From contig JARCOQ010000016.1 in the NCBI GenBank assembly GCA_029207755.1, positions 6,806,501 to 6,870,500 of the forward strand: a stretch of DNA of 64,000 nucleotides, written 5' to 3'. The notes below the pieces were generated by a model. The model saw nothing but the letters and a program-made list of their open reading frames with translations, was not told the origin of the DNA and did no database searches. This document shows, piece by piece, positions 10,401-21,700 of the stretch; positions within the stretch are counted from its first letter, which is position 1, and every line of letters starts with the position of its first letter. This stretch comes from Chamaea fasciata (lineage: Eukaryota; Chordata; Aves; Passeriformes; Sylviidae). A program made the translations under genes and the position numbers.

Positions 10401-12210
10401 AAGCAGGTGAAAGTGCTTATAGCAGATAATACTTTCTGCTTTTCAGTTTGCTCTGCATTGGAGTCTGGTTTCTTTCAGCAGGCTGGGGGCTGGGCTTTAG
10501 GAGGGTAAAAGCCTAGACCTGCTTTATATGCTTGGGATTAATTACTGATGTTCTATTTTACTGATAGCTCAGGCTTTGCAGCAGGTAGCACTGAGGCAAT
10601 GCTGCTTTTCCTACGGCAGCTCTGTGATGTTGGAAGGGAGGGGAATGTTGTCAACTGCTGTTGTCCCCAGGTCACAGCAGTATCCAGCATGCTCAGCTGC
10701 ATTAGCACTTTACCCTGCAGCCCCTCTCAGTGCTGCAGTTACTTTTGTTTTCTCTGCCATATGTCTGACAATGGGGAAGGAAGACTATTTTTTCCTCCTT
10801 TGAGCAAAGGCATAAATTTGATGAGGCTGGCTGGAACCATGTCCCCACTTGCCCGCAGAAAGTTTTCTTCTTGCTGCTAAAACAACTCTAAGTGCAGTTT
10901 TCCAAGTTCCAGTGTCTGTCAGGGCTTGACTAGAAGCTGCTGGGAGAGGGGGAGCCTGACGCAGAACATCTGCCTGGTCCCTGCAGCAGCTCCTCTCCCT
11001 GGCAGCTCTCTCTGCAGGCAGTGGCCATCCTTGTAGGAGGCAGAGGACTGTTTGCATTGGAAACAGCTTCATGCTCAGAGGGAATAAAGTCTCACTCCTT
11101 TGGATTGCTGTCTTGTTTACAGGCCAGAAGGAGTTCAGGCAGTGTCTGCTGTCCTCAGAGGTGCTGAGGCTCACAGAAAACCTGCTGGAGGACTCGGAGA
11201 GCTATGTGCGAGCCAGCGCCGTGACTGCCGTGGGACACCTGGCCCTCATTACTTGCTTTGCTCCAGAGTCACCTGTCATAGAAAATCTATATAACAAAGA
11301 GGTAGGATAACCTTCTCTGCATGAGCAGAATTACCCACCAGTTTGCTGTTGTACTGCTTATAGCGTTCTTCACAAGTTATCTGACCGTGCAGACATGACA
11401 AGATTTTTCACCTCTGCTGTTCTTGTTTCTTTGCTTGTTTCTCCCCTCACCGTGCTTTCTCTTTTGTCTTTTTGCATCTAGAGCATAGTAGCAAAGCTTC
11501 AGGAAATCTTGTCAACAGACTCAGAGGGCTTTCCTAGGAGGGCTGTGATCAGCATCTTCACCAAGTGGCTGAGAGAAGGCTGCACAGGTCAGCTGGAAGC
11601 TACAGAGCAGTTTGTCTCCAGAGTCATCCAGACTGTGGAGCGGGACTTAGACTGGGAAGTCAGACTCGGTGGTTTGGAGCTGGTTGAAGTTTTCTGTAGT
11701 CAGACCATTTTCCAGCTTTCCCAGTGTCCCTATGCTCCTGTCTCCTCTGCAGTCACAAGCTCCACCCCGCAGAACGAGCTGCTGCAGGTGTTCTGTCGAG
11801 CAAAGCTGTTTGGGTTCTTGTTTGGATCTCTGTGTGACTGTGACAAACCCGTGGGGCAGAGGGCCTGTGATGTGCTGGTTGGCTTGAGAGGTCATTTCTA
11901 CCCCGTGAGTTCTTTGGAGAATCCACAAGAGGTTGACGATTCACCTGCAGGACGGGGCATTGCCTGGTTACAGAAGACTCTGAGACAGGGTTCTCTGGCT
12001 CAGAACTTCCCCACAGATGGTGGTGGTGGTGGGGTGGATTTCCAAGATCCAGAGAGCATGATGTTAGCTTTGGGTGCAATAGACTTACTGGAGCTGCATG
12101 ATGAGCTAAATAAAAGTAGTGACCATGTGGAGGAAAGCCCCCAGTCCCTCTTACAGGACATCCTTGCTACTGTGGGCACCATAGAGGATAATGAAGTTGA
12201 CTGTTACTGA
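4319..12210 (+). CDS. BRAT1: BRAT1 (BRCA1-associated ATM activator 1), complete coding region, 13 exons
   Basis: Coding exons: 4319-4496, 4837-4991, 5694-5841, 6686-7070, 7161-7280, 7730-7821, 8065-8183, 8676-8862, 8994-9067, 9649-9751, 10033-10131, 11123-11301 and 11482-12210. All introns are GT-AG and the frame stays open to TGA (855 codons; human is about 821 aa). Diagnostic segments include [42 protein letters not shown] and [19 protein letters not shown], a HEAT/ARM-like helical repeat near the middle. BRAT1 binds BRCA1/ATM in DNA-damage signalling and the INTS9-INTS11 Integrator endonuclease (family knowledge). The protein ends in VDCY, the conserved tail reported to occupy the INTS11 active site. 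A Gly5 run from GGT repeats lies near 12018. The second ATG at 4370 is the more likely start. Confidence 0.95.
4549..4675 (-). mobile_element. CR1 LINE fragment in BRAT1 intron 1
   Basis: The block 'ttcgggttggaagggacct ctggagatca', then 'ccaaggcagggtcgcctgga', then 'gtccaggtgggatttgaacg' is antisense CR1. It makes up over a third of the 340-bp intron 4497-4836. Confidence 0.85.
5946..6000 (+). repeat. Dispersed 55-bp repeat, copy B
   Basis: This is the same-orientation partner of 2174-2228, in BRAT1 intron 3. Most differences between the copies are transitions, as expected of an old interspersed repeat. A GTTAAGTTA cluster (about 6001-6042) follows it. Confidence 0.6.
11482..12210 (+). CDS. 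BRAT1: BRAT1 terminal coding exon
   Basis: The largest exon, with 242 codons and TGA, starts after a tttgcatctag acceptor in phase 0. It carries the C-terminal helical region and the acidic tail ending NEVDCY. That C-terminal Cys-Tyr is the part reported in structural work to enter the INTS11 catalytic pocket, with the Cys reaching the zinc site (recalled, not checked). Confidence 0.93.
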   Translation, partial: SIVAKLQEILSTDSEGFPRRAVISIFTKWLREGCTGQLEATEQFVSRVIQTVERDLDWEVRLGGLELVEVFCSQTIFQLSQCPYAPVSSAVTSSTPQNELLQVFCRAKLFGFLFGSLCDCDKPVGQRACDVLVGLRGHFYPVSSLENPQEVDDSPAGRGIAWLQKTLRQGSLAQNFPTDGGGGGVDFQDPESMMLALGAIDLLELHDELNKSSDHVEESPQSLLQDILATVGTIEDNEVDCY

Positions 12211-12356
12211 GCACGGCTTTTGCTCTGAGGGAGCAGTGCTTAGGCAGTTTCCTTCTGGAGGAGAAGGATGGTTTTGTTAGCTGTGAAATGGGTTAGAAAG
12301 TCTTTGCTTTAATGCTGATGAGTTTTTGGGTTTTGTTGTTTAAAAGTGTCATTTCC

Positions 12357-12362
12357 AATAAA
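12357..12362 (+). terminator. BRAT1: BRAT1 poly(A) signal AATAAA
   Basis: A canonical AATAAA lies 147 bp after the stop codon and is followed by the T/G-rich 'ctgttgtttctttttc'. It gives a short 3' UTR of about 170 bp. Confidence 0.85.
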
Positions 12363-15300
12363 CTGTTGTTTCTTTTTCAAAGTAAAAAACATTAAGAGTG
12401 GCAATTTTTTTTAAAGTTGTTGTCTTTTAAAAAAGCACCAGACCATGCCTACACAAGGAAGCATTTTAACAAAACGAAAGAGTGACTGAAAACAAGCTGT
12501 TACAGGCTCCTTTTAGAGCCAGAGTAGCTAAAACTGATGGAGACTGGTTTTAAGGGACACTTGTTTTGACCTTTCTGTATTTATTCTAAAAACAGAGCTC
12601 TCAGCTTCCCTTGTGCATTTTGAGGTCTAGAGCAGAAGGTGGCTTTTAAGGAGTCAAAAGCTGATCATCCTTAGCATTACAAATTTTCTCCTATAGATCA
12701 CAGTCTTGTTTGATCTCAGAAGTGACACCAACATGCTGACTTTGGTTTTAATTGAAGCCAGAAGCAAGTCCATTTTGCTGATTTTTTTTTCAAAGTGCTC
12801 CTATTTTCCATTCCTGAAGTATTCAGATAGTTTCTAACTTCTGAGAGAAACTTACACTTAAAGCTTTTTCAAGATAAGTTTGATCCGTGATTAGCTTTGG
12901 TAACAATGAGAAACCAGCAGACATAATGTGAATGGCAGCATGATTTTCTGAGGAAAAAATTGCCAGTTTTTAAAAAAACTTGGGGAAAGTGCAGTTTTCA
13001 ACCTGCTCCAGTATCCTGCCATGTGCTAAGAAGCTTTCTGCAACCTAGAAAAAACCCCAAACCAAACAGTCCCTTTAGCAGCAGATCAAACCTTGGTGGG
13101 TTCTTTTCCAGCACTGAGGAGCTACTGAGCATCCTTCACCCTCCTGCAGCCTGTGGAGGGGCAGGAACACGACACTGATTTCGGTGCAGTGCAGGCTGTA
13201 GCATCCAGAGCAGTGAAAGGACTTGTACAATCTCCTCCCTGCAGCAGTACAATGGACTGAGGTGTAGTTTGGGTCTCTTGCTGCTGAGGCTGAAGGTTTG
13301 CTCTGTGCCTTTTGAGGAAAGCAGCACACTTGCCTATTGCTCCGTGCACAGCTTTATGTGTGACAGAGCCCTTGGGTTTTGTACCAGCAGCTGTGTTTAG
13401 GAGAGAATAGCTCTGCTTCTGACTCACAATTCTACCTGAGCTGGGTCTGCACATGGCAAAAGACAGAAGATACTAAAATTCAGGCCTTTTCCTGCCTCTG
13501 CCTTCATCTCAGAAATGCAAAGGGTTAGTGAGAGAGCAGGGATTTGCTTTTAAAGAAGTGTGGGGTGTTTGTGGAGTTCCAGCAGTCCTGTCTAGCGAAG
13601 GCACTGCAGTTCCAAAAGCAGCATTCTGTGCTGACAGCAGGTCAGCTCTGCTCCTGGAGAGGAGGCAGCAGGTTGCTGGGTGAGCCCCTCCCTCCTGTCC
13701 AGCACTGGAATTCTTGTCATTTCAGGGCTGTGCAGTTTAGGAGACTCCAAGGAGTTATTCAGATATCAGCAAATTGAAAAAGTGAGTTGTTAGAGAAGGA
13801 AAATTCACTGCTTATTACCAAGGTCTCTCAACTCCCAGACCTATTAATTTTTCATGGAACTCTTTTTTTCTTTTGAATCAACTGGGGTGAGGGTGACATT
13901 ATGTTTGTAGCATTTACCTAATTGCAGTCCAAAATCATGTTTATACCCCTGTACACTAAAAACCAAATGTACAACAAGCTGAGGGGCTCCTTATCTTTAG
14001 AAGGGGTATTTAGGACTTGTTTCCTCTTTCATTAAAAATAGTTCTCCACCTCCAGCAACTCTGTGACAGTGCTGACTCTGTATTTCTGCCCTGTCTGAGC
14101 TCCCTGCTTTGCCTTTGTTTTCTCTGCTGCTCCAGTGACAGTGGAGTCCCACTGGCACCCAGGTGTCCCTCTGCCATCCTGCCACTGCTAGCTGGGAGAA
14201 GCAGGAAGGGTCATGGACATCTGGGCAGTGTGTGGAACAAATTCCTAGAGAGATTAAGGGAGAGGAAAGCAGACTAAAAACTCCACAATTTTTTTCTAGA
14301 GAAAACAATGGGGTGGGATTTTTGAGCTGGAAATTTTAGCCACCATGTTTATGAACACACTCCAACAGCTACTGCTGAGGATCATCCCTCATGCTGGGAT
14401 ATCCTCTCTAGGATGCCCATCTTCACACACTTGAGGACCCATACAAGCCCTACCCCACTTGCTTACACTCACAACTTATTTGAAACCCACTTCTTACCCT
14501 CCCAGGCTTTTTCTGCACCTCCACAAGATCCTCATCCCAGCCACAGAGCTTCCTGCTGGGTTAAGAATTACAGTCTGTGCTAAGTCTTGCCAAGGAGCTG
14601 TGGTGATGCTGCAGCTGGGGGGAAGGTTTGGTTCTCAAGGATTCAGCCCTGAGCTGCCCTGGCTGCCCCCAGGTGTGTCCTGAGCATTCACTTCAGCAAG
14701 TGCCATTGTTGTTTATCCACTTCACAGCTCAACAACAGTTGTCCCTCCAGAAACTAACACCAGCTCACTCTGTCACACAGCACAGAGAAGGAGGGGGCTG
14801 CCTGGCCTGCTCTCATGGACATTTTGGGATGGATTTCTCTGGAAACTCCAGTGTCCGTACCATCAGAGCTGTAGCTGTGTTTGGTTCCTGCAGGAGGCAG
14901 GCACCACTGAGAGTTTTTCCAACACCCACAGAGCTGGTTCTGGCAGAGGCTGTGGCCAAACATGGGCCTCAGTGCAGGAGGACATGAGGCTCAGGACTGT
15001 CCTTTGTTTTTAAGTAGGCTGTGAATAGCAGGCTGGAGAAATACAGGTGGTATTGACAAAAAATAGCACAATTTAAAAAAAATTGTATCTCTGGTGGCTG
15101 GTGCTGTGAAAGAAGAAAATTTCAAAGCTCATTTCAGCTCTTTATCTGCACAGGGGCAACGTAAAGTTCTGTTGTCTGATCTGTACAGAGGTAGGAAATT
15201 CCTAGAGTTGCTTTCAACACATTTCAACAAAACTCTGAAGAAAGGATTTATCCTTTAACTGCTCAGCCTCAGACACCAGAGAGAATAAGCATCTTTGGCT

Positions 15301-17749
15301 CAGCCCTGTGCTAGCAATGGCTTTATGAAAGCTGCCAAAGGAATGGCTGTTAATTTTCTGGTTTAATACACTAGACATTTACAATACAAAGAGTATTCTT
15401 TGCCTAATTACTCTAATTGCACAACTTAGTCAAAAATGGGCCATAAATATCTAGGGCTGTTGCTTCAGCTTAGATATACATGATCTGTGATTACAGATCA
15501 ATTTGTGCACATCTATGCAATTCCTTCTGTCCTCCTCTGATAAAATTTGCTCTACCTTTGAATACATATTCATCAAGTCTTCTAAAAACCAGTGTGCATT
15601 AGAGAGGAACTTAAACAGCTTCACTGCAGAAGACCTCAGCCATTTACAATGGAAAAATATGCCAGTAGCAGCAGCTCTGTGATCTGTGTCATTTCCCCTC
15701 AGAGCAGTGGGTTTTGTCTTCTGCTGGGAAATAAAGCACCACTTCAGCAGGGCCAGACCTCAGCCTGTGTCAGCTGTGCTGCTCCAGAGGCAGAACAGGT
15801 CCTGCCTTTAACCTTGGAGCCAGCACATGGAGGAATGGGATTTGAAGGAGCAGTGTGTTCATCTGGACAAGGCAGAGCAGAGCTGAGGATGCACAACTGT
15901 AAGGAAACACATCCTGGGGACTCTGCTAAATCCCCCCGATGGAAGGGGGATGAGCAGCCCTCCCCAAGGGTCCCTGCAGAGCTACAGGTGCAATTACACA
16001 ACAACTTCAGTTCAAGTGAAATGAAATTAAAGAGTGTTTCTATTTGTGGGACCAATATCCACTCTGCTCAGAGCACACCAGCTGAAAGTGTTTATTTGCA
16101 TGATAATGCACATCTAACAGGGCTGCAAAGATACTTTTCATGTGCCTCCAAACCAAGTTACTCCCCATTTGGCTGTTTGTTAACCTCCATGCCAGGCAGG
16201 AACCCAATGTCTGACACTGAAGGTGGACCCACCTCTTTGAGAGACATTTCTTGGTCAGATCAGACCAGACCAGGTATTAAAGCAGGACCTTAACCAGTTC
16301 CTGTAGAGAGTTACAACTTGAACTGTCATAGGTCTCACCTTTTCCCCTCATTGTCAATGCAAGATAGGCGGGCATTAATTACCCTCAAGAGATGGAGACC
16401 TTCAATCTTCAGTTCTCCCATCTCCTTGCCTTTCACTCCTCACATTTCCAGTCTCCACTGAGCCCATATTCCCTGAACTCTCAGGCTGGGGCAGCAGAAG
16501 GATCCGGTGCTGCTGTGCACAGAGATGTCCAGGCTTGCCCAGGCTGGTCCCTCCTTTCTGCACTCAGAGCTTTGGCCTCAAACCAGCTCCTGGGCTGAGC
16601 TGTGACCAGCACGGAGGGGCTGCAGAGCCAGGTCTGGCAGATGGTGAATGCAGGCTCTACATCTTGAAACATGACTTGGCGCAGCCAAGCCAGCTCCTAA
16701 ACAAACCCTTACTAAGCTGCATTAGCCACCACACGTGAAATCTTCTGATTTAGCCCTTACAGACTGGGGCACAGGTAAGTACCAAAACCCATCACTCTGG
16801 ATAACAAACACCTTGGATGGGACTGATCTGGTGATTACAACTCTCATTACGAGCCAGCAACAAAAAAGCTGCAGTTAAAGCACAAATGACAGTGGTTGCT
16901 AAGTGACAACATCCATCACAGCCCTGAGACAAACAGCTGTGGCTGCACAGCAATCCTGTCTTGTCCATGTAATTGAGGATAAAAATGCTGTTTTCATTAC
17001 TGTCTAGTAACCTTAACTTTGACCCAATGGAGTATTTTGTGCTTTCGGTTCTCTCAAAGAGCTCTGTGAAAACAAGGCTAAATCTTCCACTGAAACAAGC
17101 TGAAGTGAATTTGAGTCAAAATACCTTTAATATTGCATGCTCTTTCAGCATATTTTCTTCCCAGTGAAGTAGTGCATAAGACAACATGGCTTTCTCAGTT
17201 AGATGGCCCATTTCTGAAAATAGAGAGTGATGGCAGTATTTTCAGTGAAGGTCATGTGAAACAACAACAAAATCAACAAAACCCCACACTTGTTGGCTCC
17301 TAAGAGAACCAGTGGGCTTTGTTCAACACTGAAGCTTTCTGCAATATTTGGGAAAGACGATTTCAGAGCTGTAAAAAACATTTGTCCTCAGAAATAAAGT
17401 ATTTAAACTGTACATTTGAAATCACATGAAATGATGGTGGAGCCGCTCAGGAGCCTGAGATCCAGCAAGGCACACAGGGGTCACTTGCTCCAGGGAAAGC
17501 AGTGATGGAAGCAAGGTACGTAAGCACCATTTTAGGGGTGAAAAACCCTAGAGCAGAGAGCACAACTGGCAGATGAGCTGAGGAAGATTATTTAGGACAA
17601 AGAGGAGGGAACCCAGTGCTGCACCAGCTGTACCCAGCGGTTTGCTCACCCCGCACGCTGCAGTAAAACCTGTTTGGGGCCGTGCTGGCAGCTGAGACAA
17701 AGGGACGGATCAGTCACTGTGCTGTGAGCAGATCACTGTGTTGTGAGGT

Positions 17750-17930
17750 GACCAGGGAAAGGCACCACGGGGGTGCCCAGCCGAGCCAGAGATGCCGCCC
17801 CGGCCGTGCCCAGCCCGGCACAGGCGGCCGGGGCAGCGGAGCGGCGGCTCCGGGCGCCCCAAGCCCGGGATCGTGTCCCGCTGCCAGCGCCGAGCACCGA
17901 GCCCCGGAACGTCCTGCCAGAGTTCCTGAC
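17750..17930. promoter_or_regulatory. Small isolated CpG-rich patch
   Basis: About 180 bp with dense CG dinucleotides (such as ccgccccggccgtgcccagc and gcggagcggcggctccgggc) inside A/T-balanced spacer. It could be a distal element or the promoter of an unannotated RNA. No exon or donor could be tied to it. Confidence 0.35.
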
Positions 17931-18697
17931 CACTGCTACCCCGAGCTCTGCTAATTACACCCTTCCCTAATGAATTCTCTTCTGCTCCATCCACGGAAGC
18001 CTCAATTTCCAGTGCCAGCAGTAACAGATCCCTCTCGAAGAACACACGAGTTGCTGGCACGGTCAAAGCTCACCAGTGCGGATAAAGCCAACTTGACTCC
18101 TGCCTTGGTCACTATCTCCATGTCAGCCTAGTAAACTTCGATTTTGCATATCTCACCAGAGTAAAATGTCTTTTTTTCCCCCCTCTATATTTTATCTGTA
18201 AACAGAGCACTTTTCCTGGCTGTTCTCATTGCTCAGATTGCTTCACCACAGTCAAGAAAAGGACTGTGCCTTGCACTGGTGTTAAACCCCTGTGTCTCTG
18301 CTCTCCAAATCCTGCAGCACGGGGTGAACATTGCAGTTCAGACAAAGGTCTGCCTCTCCAGCAGCATTAAATCAGGCAGCTCCTAGGTGCAGAATGTCTG
18401 GCTGGCTGCATGGAAGGCATGTTCTCCACATGAGCTGGCGGGCACACAGCTCAACTTTCCTGCCACCACAGGCATGGCATCGGGAGGGGATAAAAAGAGA
18501 AGCCTCCTGTCACCCTAATTCCTGTTGAGAGCTTCTGCCCCGTAGGGATCAGCCTTGCCTTCCTCCCTAGTTTGGGAGCATCTTCTCCGTCCTTTATTTA
18601 TTTCAGCGAGATCAAAGATTCATCTCCATGGAAACGTCTGAGCGCAAAGAGTTTCTGCACTACAGCTTTGCATCCTGCACGGGGGGTTTGGCGCTGG

Positions 18698-18717
18698 TTT
18701 TTTTTTTTTTTTTTTTT
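18698..18717 (+). repeat. T20 homopolymer
   Basis: A run of 20 T (A on the minus strand). The minus-strand sequence next to it shows no retrocopy or gene, so it is treated as a simple repeat. Confidence 0.8.
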
Positions 18718-21700
18718 GAGACAGAAGCTTTGAGATGATCAGCTGTCAGGTCTCTCCAGAAATGGTGTGCTGAGCAATAATCAATAACCTGAGCAGTGTG
18801 GGTATGTGTGTCACTAAGGGGAGTGGAGCTGCCATTCCGCTGTGGAATCTGTGGCCCATGAAGGGCACATGAGGGACACTGCCATGACTGCTCTCCAGTA
18901 GCTGGCACTTTGTCCCCATACCTGATATTTGGTGGGACTCCTAGGAGACCAGAGGCATGTGGGCAGAGCTGCTGGGGCCCATCACTGCCCCCCCTGTGCT
19001 GCAGCTCATGCCTCAGAGGGGGTGGTTGCAAAACTGCTTGGATTTACCCAAAGGAAACAGTGAGTGACCCAACACCCAGCCCAGCAAAGACCTCATGAAT
19101 TCTGCATTCAAACTGCTGCCTCTGGGCCAGCAGTGGCTGGGGCACTGGGTCTGTGTCATTCCAGTGATTTCCCTCCCAGTAGCTCTGAGCTCCAATTCCT
19201 CCAGCACAGTCATTCCCACAACTAGTTCCCAGGAGAGGGAAAATCAAAAAAATTAAATAAAACAGACATGTTTAATGCTATTTTTGTTCCCTTTTCAGCT
19301 CACCACATGGCCACACAAACTGTTAAACTGTTGTTCTGGGGGCAGGAGCAACCAGCCAGGAGGAAAACTATTCAGACATCCACGGCAGCTGCTGCTGACA
19401 GAAAGGGGCCGTGGAGCTGCAGCCTCGCAGGAAATCCTCACTTCTACTCAACTCTTACATGAAGAAAAGGAGGACAAAAAGGAGTGAAACAGAACTCATT
19501 TACAGGACTCGTATTTCCACAGGCACATCCTAGATAGGGTGGGCAGGGAGTGGAGAGCACGTGGGGCTGCATTTGCACTGGAGCAGAGCTAATAGCATCC
19601 ACCTGGAGAGCATCAGCCAGCACCTGGGGCAGGAGGAAGCCCCTTCTCCCAGCACTGCCAGGGGCACAGATTCTGCTCTTGAGGAAGTCAGACCACTCCT
19701 CACTGCTTGGGGCAGTGCAGAGCCCCACGTTGCCCATATGCAAGCAGAATGTGATTTTTATAATCATATTAAAAAAAAAAAATTCAAAATAGCAACTGTG
19801 CAGAGAGCAATCCAGCTGCCAGCATTTAGCCTTATCCTAGGGCACAGGCAGAATACGCCAGCCATGAATTAATACTGCATAAGCTGCACCATGCTGAGTT
19901 TCATGGCTTAATTATAAAAGAGAAAGCAATAATCAAGGGATCTGTAAGGCTAATAAATGTTCTGAGAACACCAAATGTGACACAAGAGCCGCAGCCAGTG
20001 CGACAGGACATGAATGCATTTAAGAAGCACATTAATCACACCCTGTGTATTAATTCACAGTTGGTTCCCAGTGACAGCACTTGGCCTTTAGCCGCCTTTG
20101 TAGCGTCACCAGGCACAAGAGGATCCTGGCCCAGCCCAGAGCAAACTGGGCTGTGGTCAATTCCCCAGCCAAAAATCACAGCCATTGTCAGCCCAACGAG
20201 ACACTGAGATGAGCTCTGACTCAAGGCTCTGCAGCCCTGTGCTTCTCCTCTGCCTGGTGCCTGAGCTGGGTTTAGTGCCCACCCCTGTCCTGGCATCCGG
20301 AGGTTTCGGGGTCACTGATGTGCCCAGCACGAGCCACCTGGCAAGGGACAGCACAAGGGGAGAGTCAGGCAGATTCTCCAGTCACCTCTGCACCAAGATA
20401 CTTGAAAGCACTTCTGTTTCTCAGTGCCTCCGACTATCTCTGCTCTCCATCTCGTGTTTCATCTCACTGCAGCGTTTTAATTACGCAGACAGAGCGTGTC
20501 AGGGCTCTGCCTCTCAGTCACACACCTCCCTCCTTCTGTGGGGAGAGCCTGTTTCAGATTAGTGACCATGTGAAACTTGATGTCTCTACATGTCAGGGAA
20601 AACTCTGATCAACCTTAAAACTGGGGTGCCACCAGAAAGTTCTCCACCTGCACTGCCACACAGCAGTCCCCAATTCATGTAGGCTGAGATGCCAGTGCAG
20701 GACACGACCCAGCCCTGAACTGTTGACATCAGCAAGACACTCCCCGAGCTGAAACACTGCAGGACTCAGTGCCAGACAGCATATATAGAAACTTGAAATG
20801 ATCCCAAACATCCATTTCTGCCCAATAATTTATTGGAATCAGAAAGTTTCCTATCCACAAATGTCTCATCCTCCAGCTGCCTACAAAGGGCAGCTCTTCA
20901 CAGTTCTCTGCCCAAAGATCTATTATCAAAGATTTATTTCAAAAGAAATAGCTGCCCTTCTTCCCTTACTAATATTCCCAAATTTATCTATGTCCTACTT
21001 AACACCTCCTCTGAAACCAGAAAGCGAAAAGCTCTTCCTGCTGGACTCAATAAGTGGACCCTGCTGAATCCCAGGGAATACACAGACCAGATACCAGGCT
21101 GAGTTTAAATTAAGGGATGGATTGCTCAGGCAGCAGCCTCCTCCTTCCTCAGTGTTCCTAAAGCCTAATCAGGAGCCAAGAGGAAGACAATTGTGAAAAT
21201 AGATAAATAAATAATCATTCTGTTTATTCTCCAGATCTTCTAAGCCAGATTTGTACACTGAAGTTGCATTCTCCTGGCTGTAAAAATACATATCTGCCCC
21301 CTCTTCTGCCTCTGCAACCATCTGTGGACCTGAAATCATGGGAATGAATCCTTCCTCATGGGAATGAATCATGGAGCAACCACATTGACTTCCTGCAGAG
21401 AGACACAAAATCCGTGGTAAAAAGTGAAGAAGACCCTTAAATTTTCCTTAGATTGGCACAAGACAGACTTGGACCAGCTACTGCCGACGCATTGGGCTGG
21501 TGTCTCAAGAGTCTCCAACTGCAGTCAAAACTCTCAGCTCTGAATAAGCCCACAGTATTAGAAGCTGCCCAGATGCACATGAAGCCTGATCTAGCAACTT
21601 ATTTGCAAATAAATGGCTCCCTTTCATCCACCCACAGATCTTCTGCCCAGCATTTTCATCTTCACTCCAGAGCTGTTCTCTCTTTCTCTCTCTTATCTTC

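Noticed and set aside
15592..16293. 233-codon open frame on the plus strand in the BRAT1-AMZ1 spacer
   Set aside because: No family resemblance, no domain or signal, a low-information mix of Ser/Pro/Cys, and an overlapping open frame on the other strand. A single-exon bird gene here lacks promoter or poly(A) logic.
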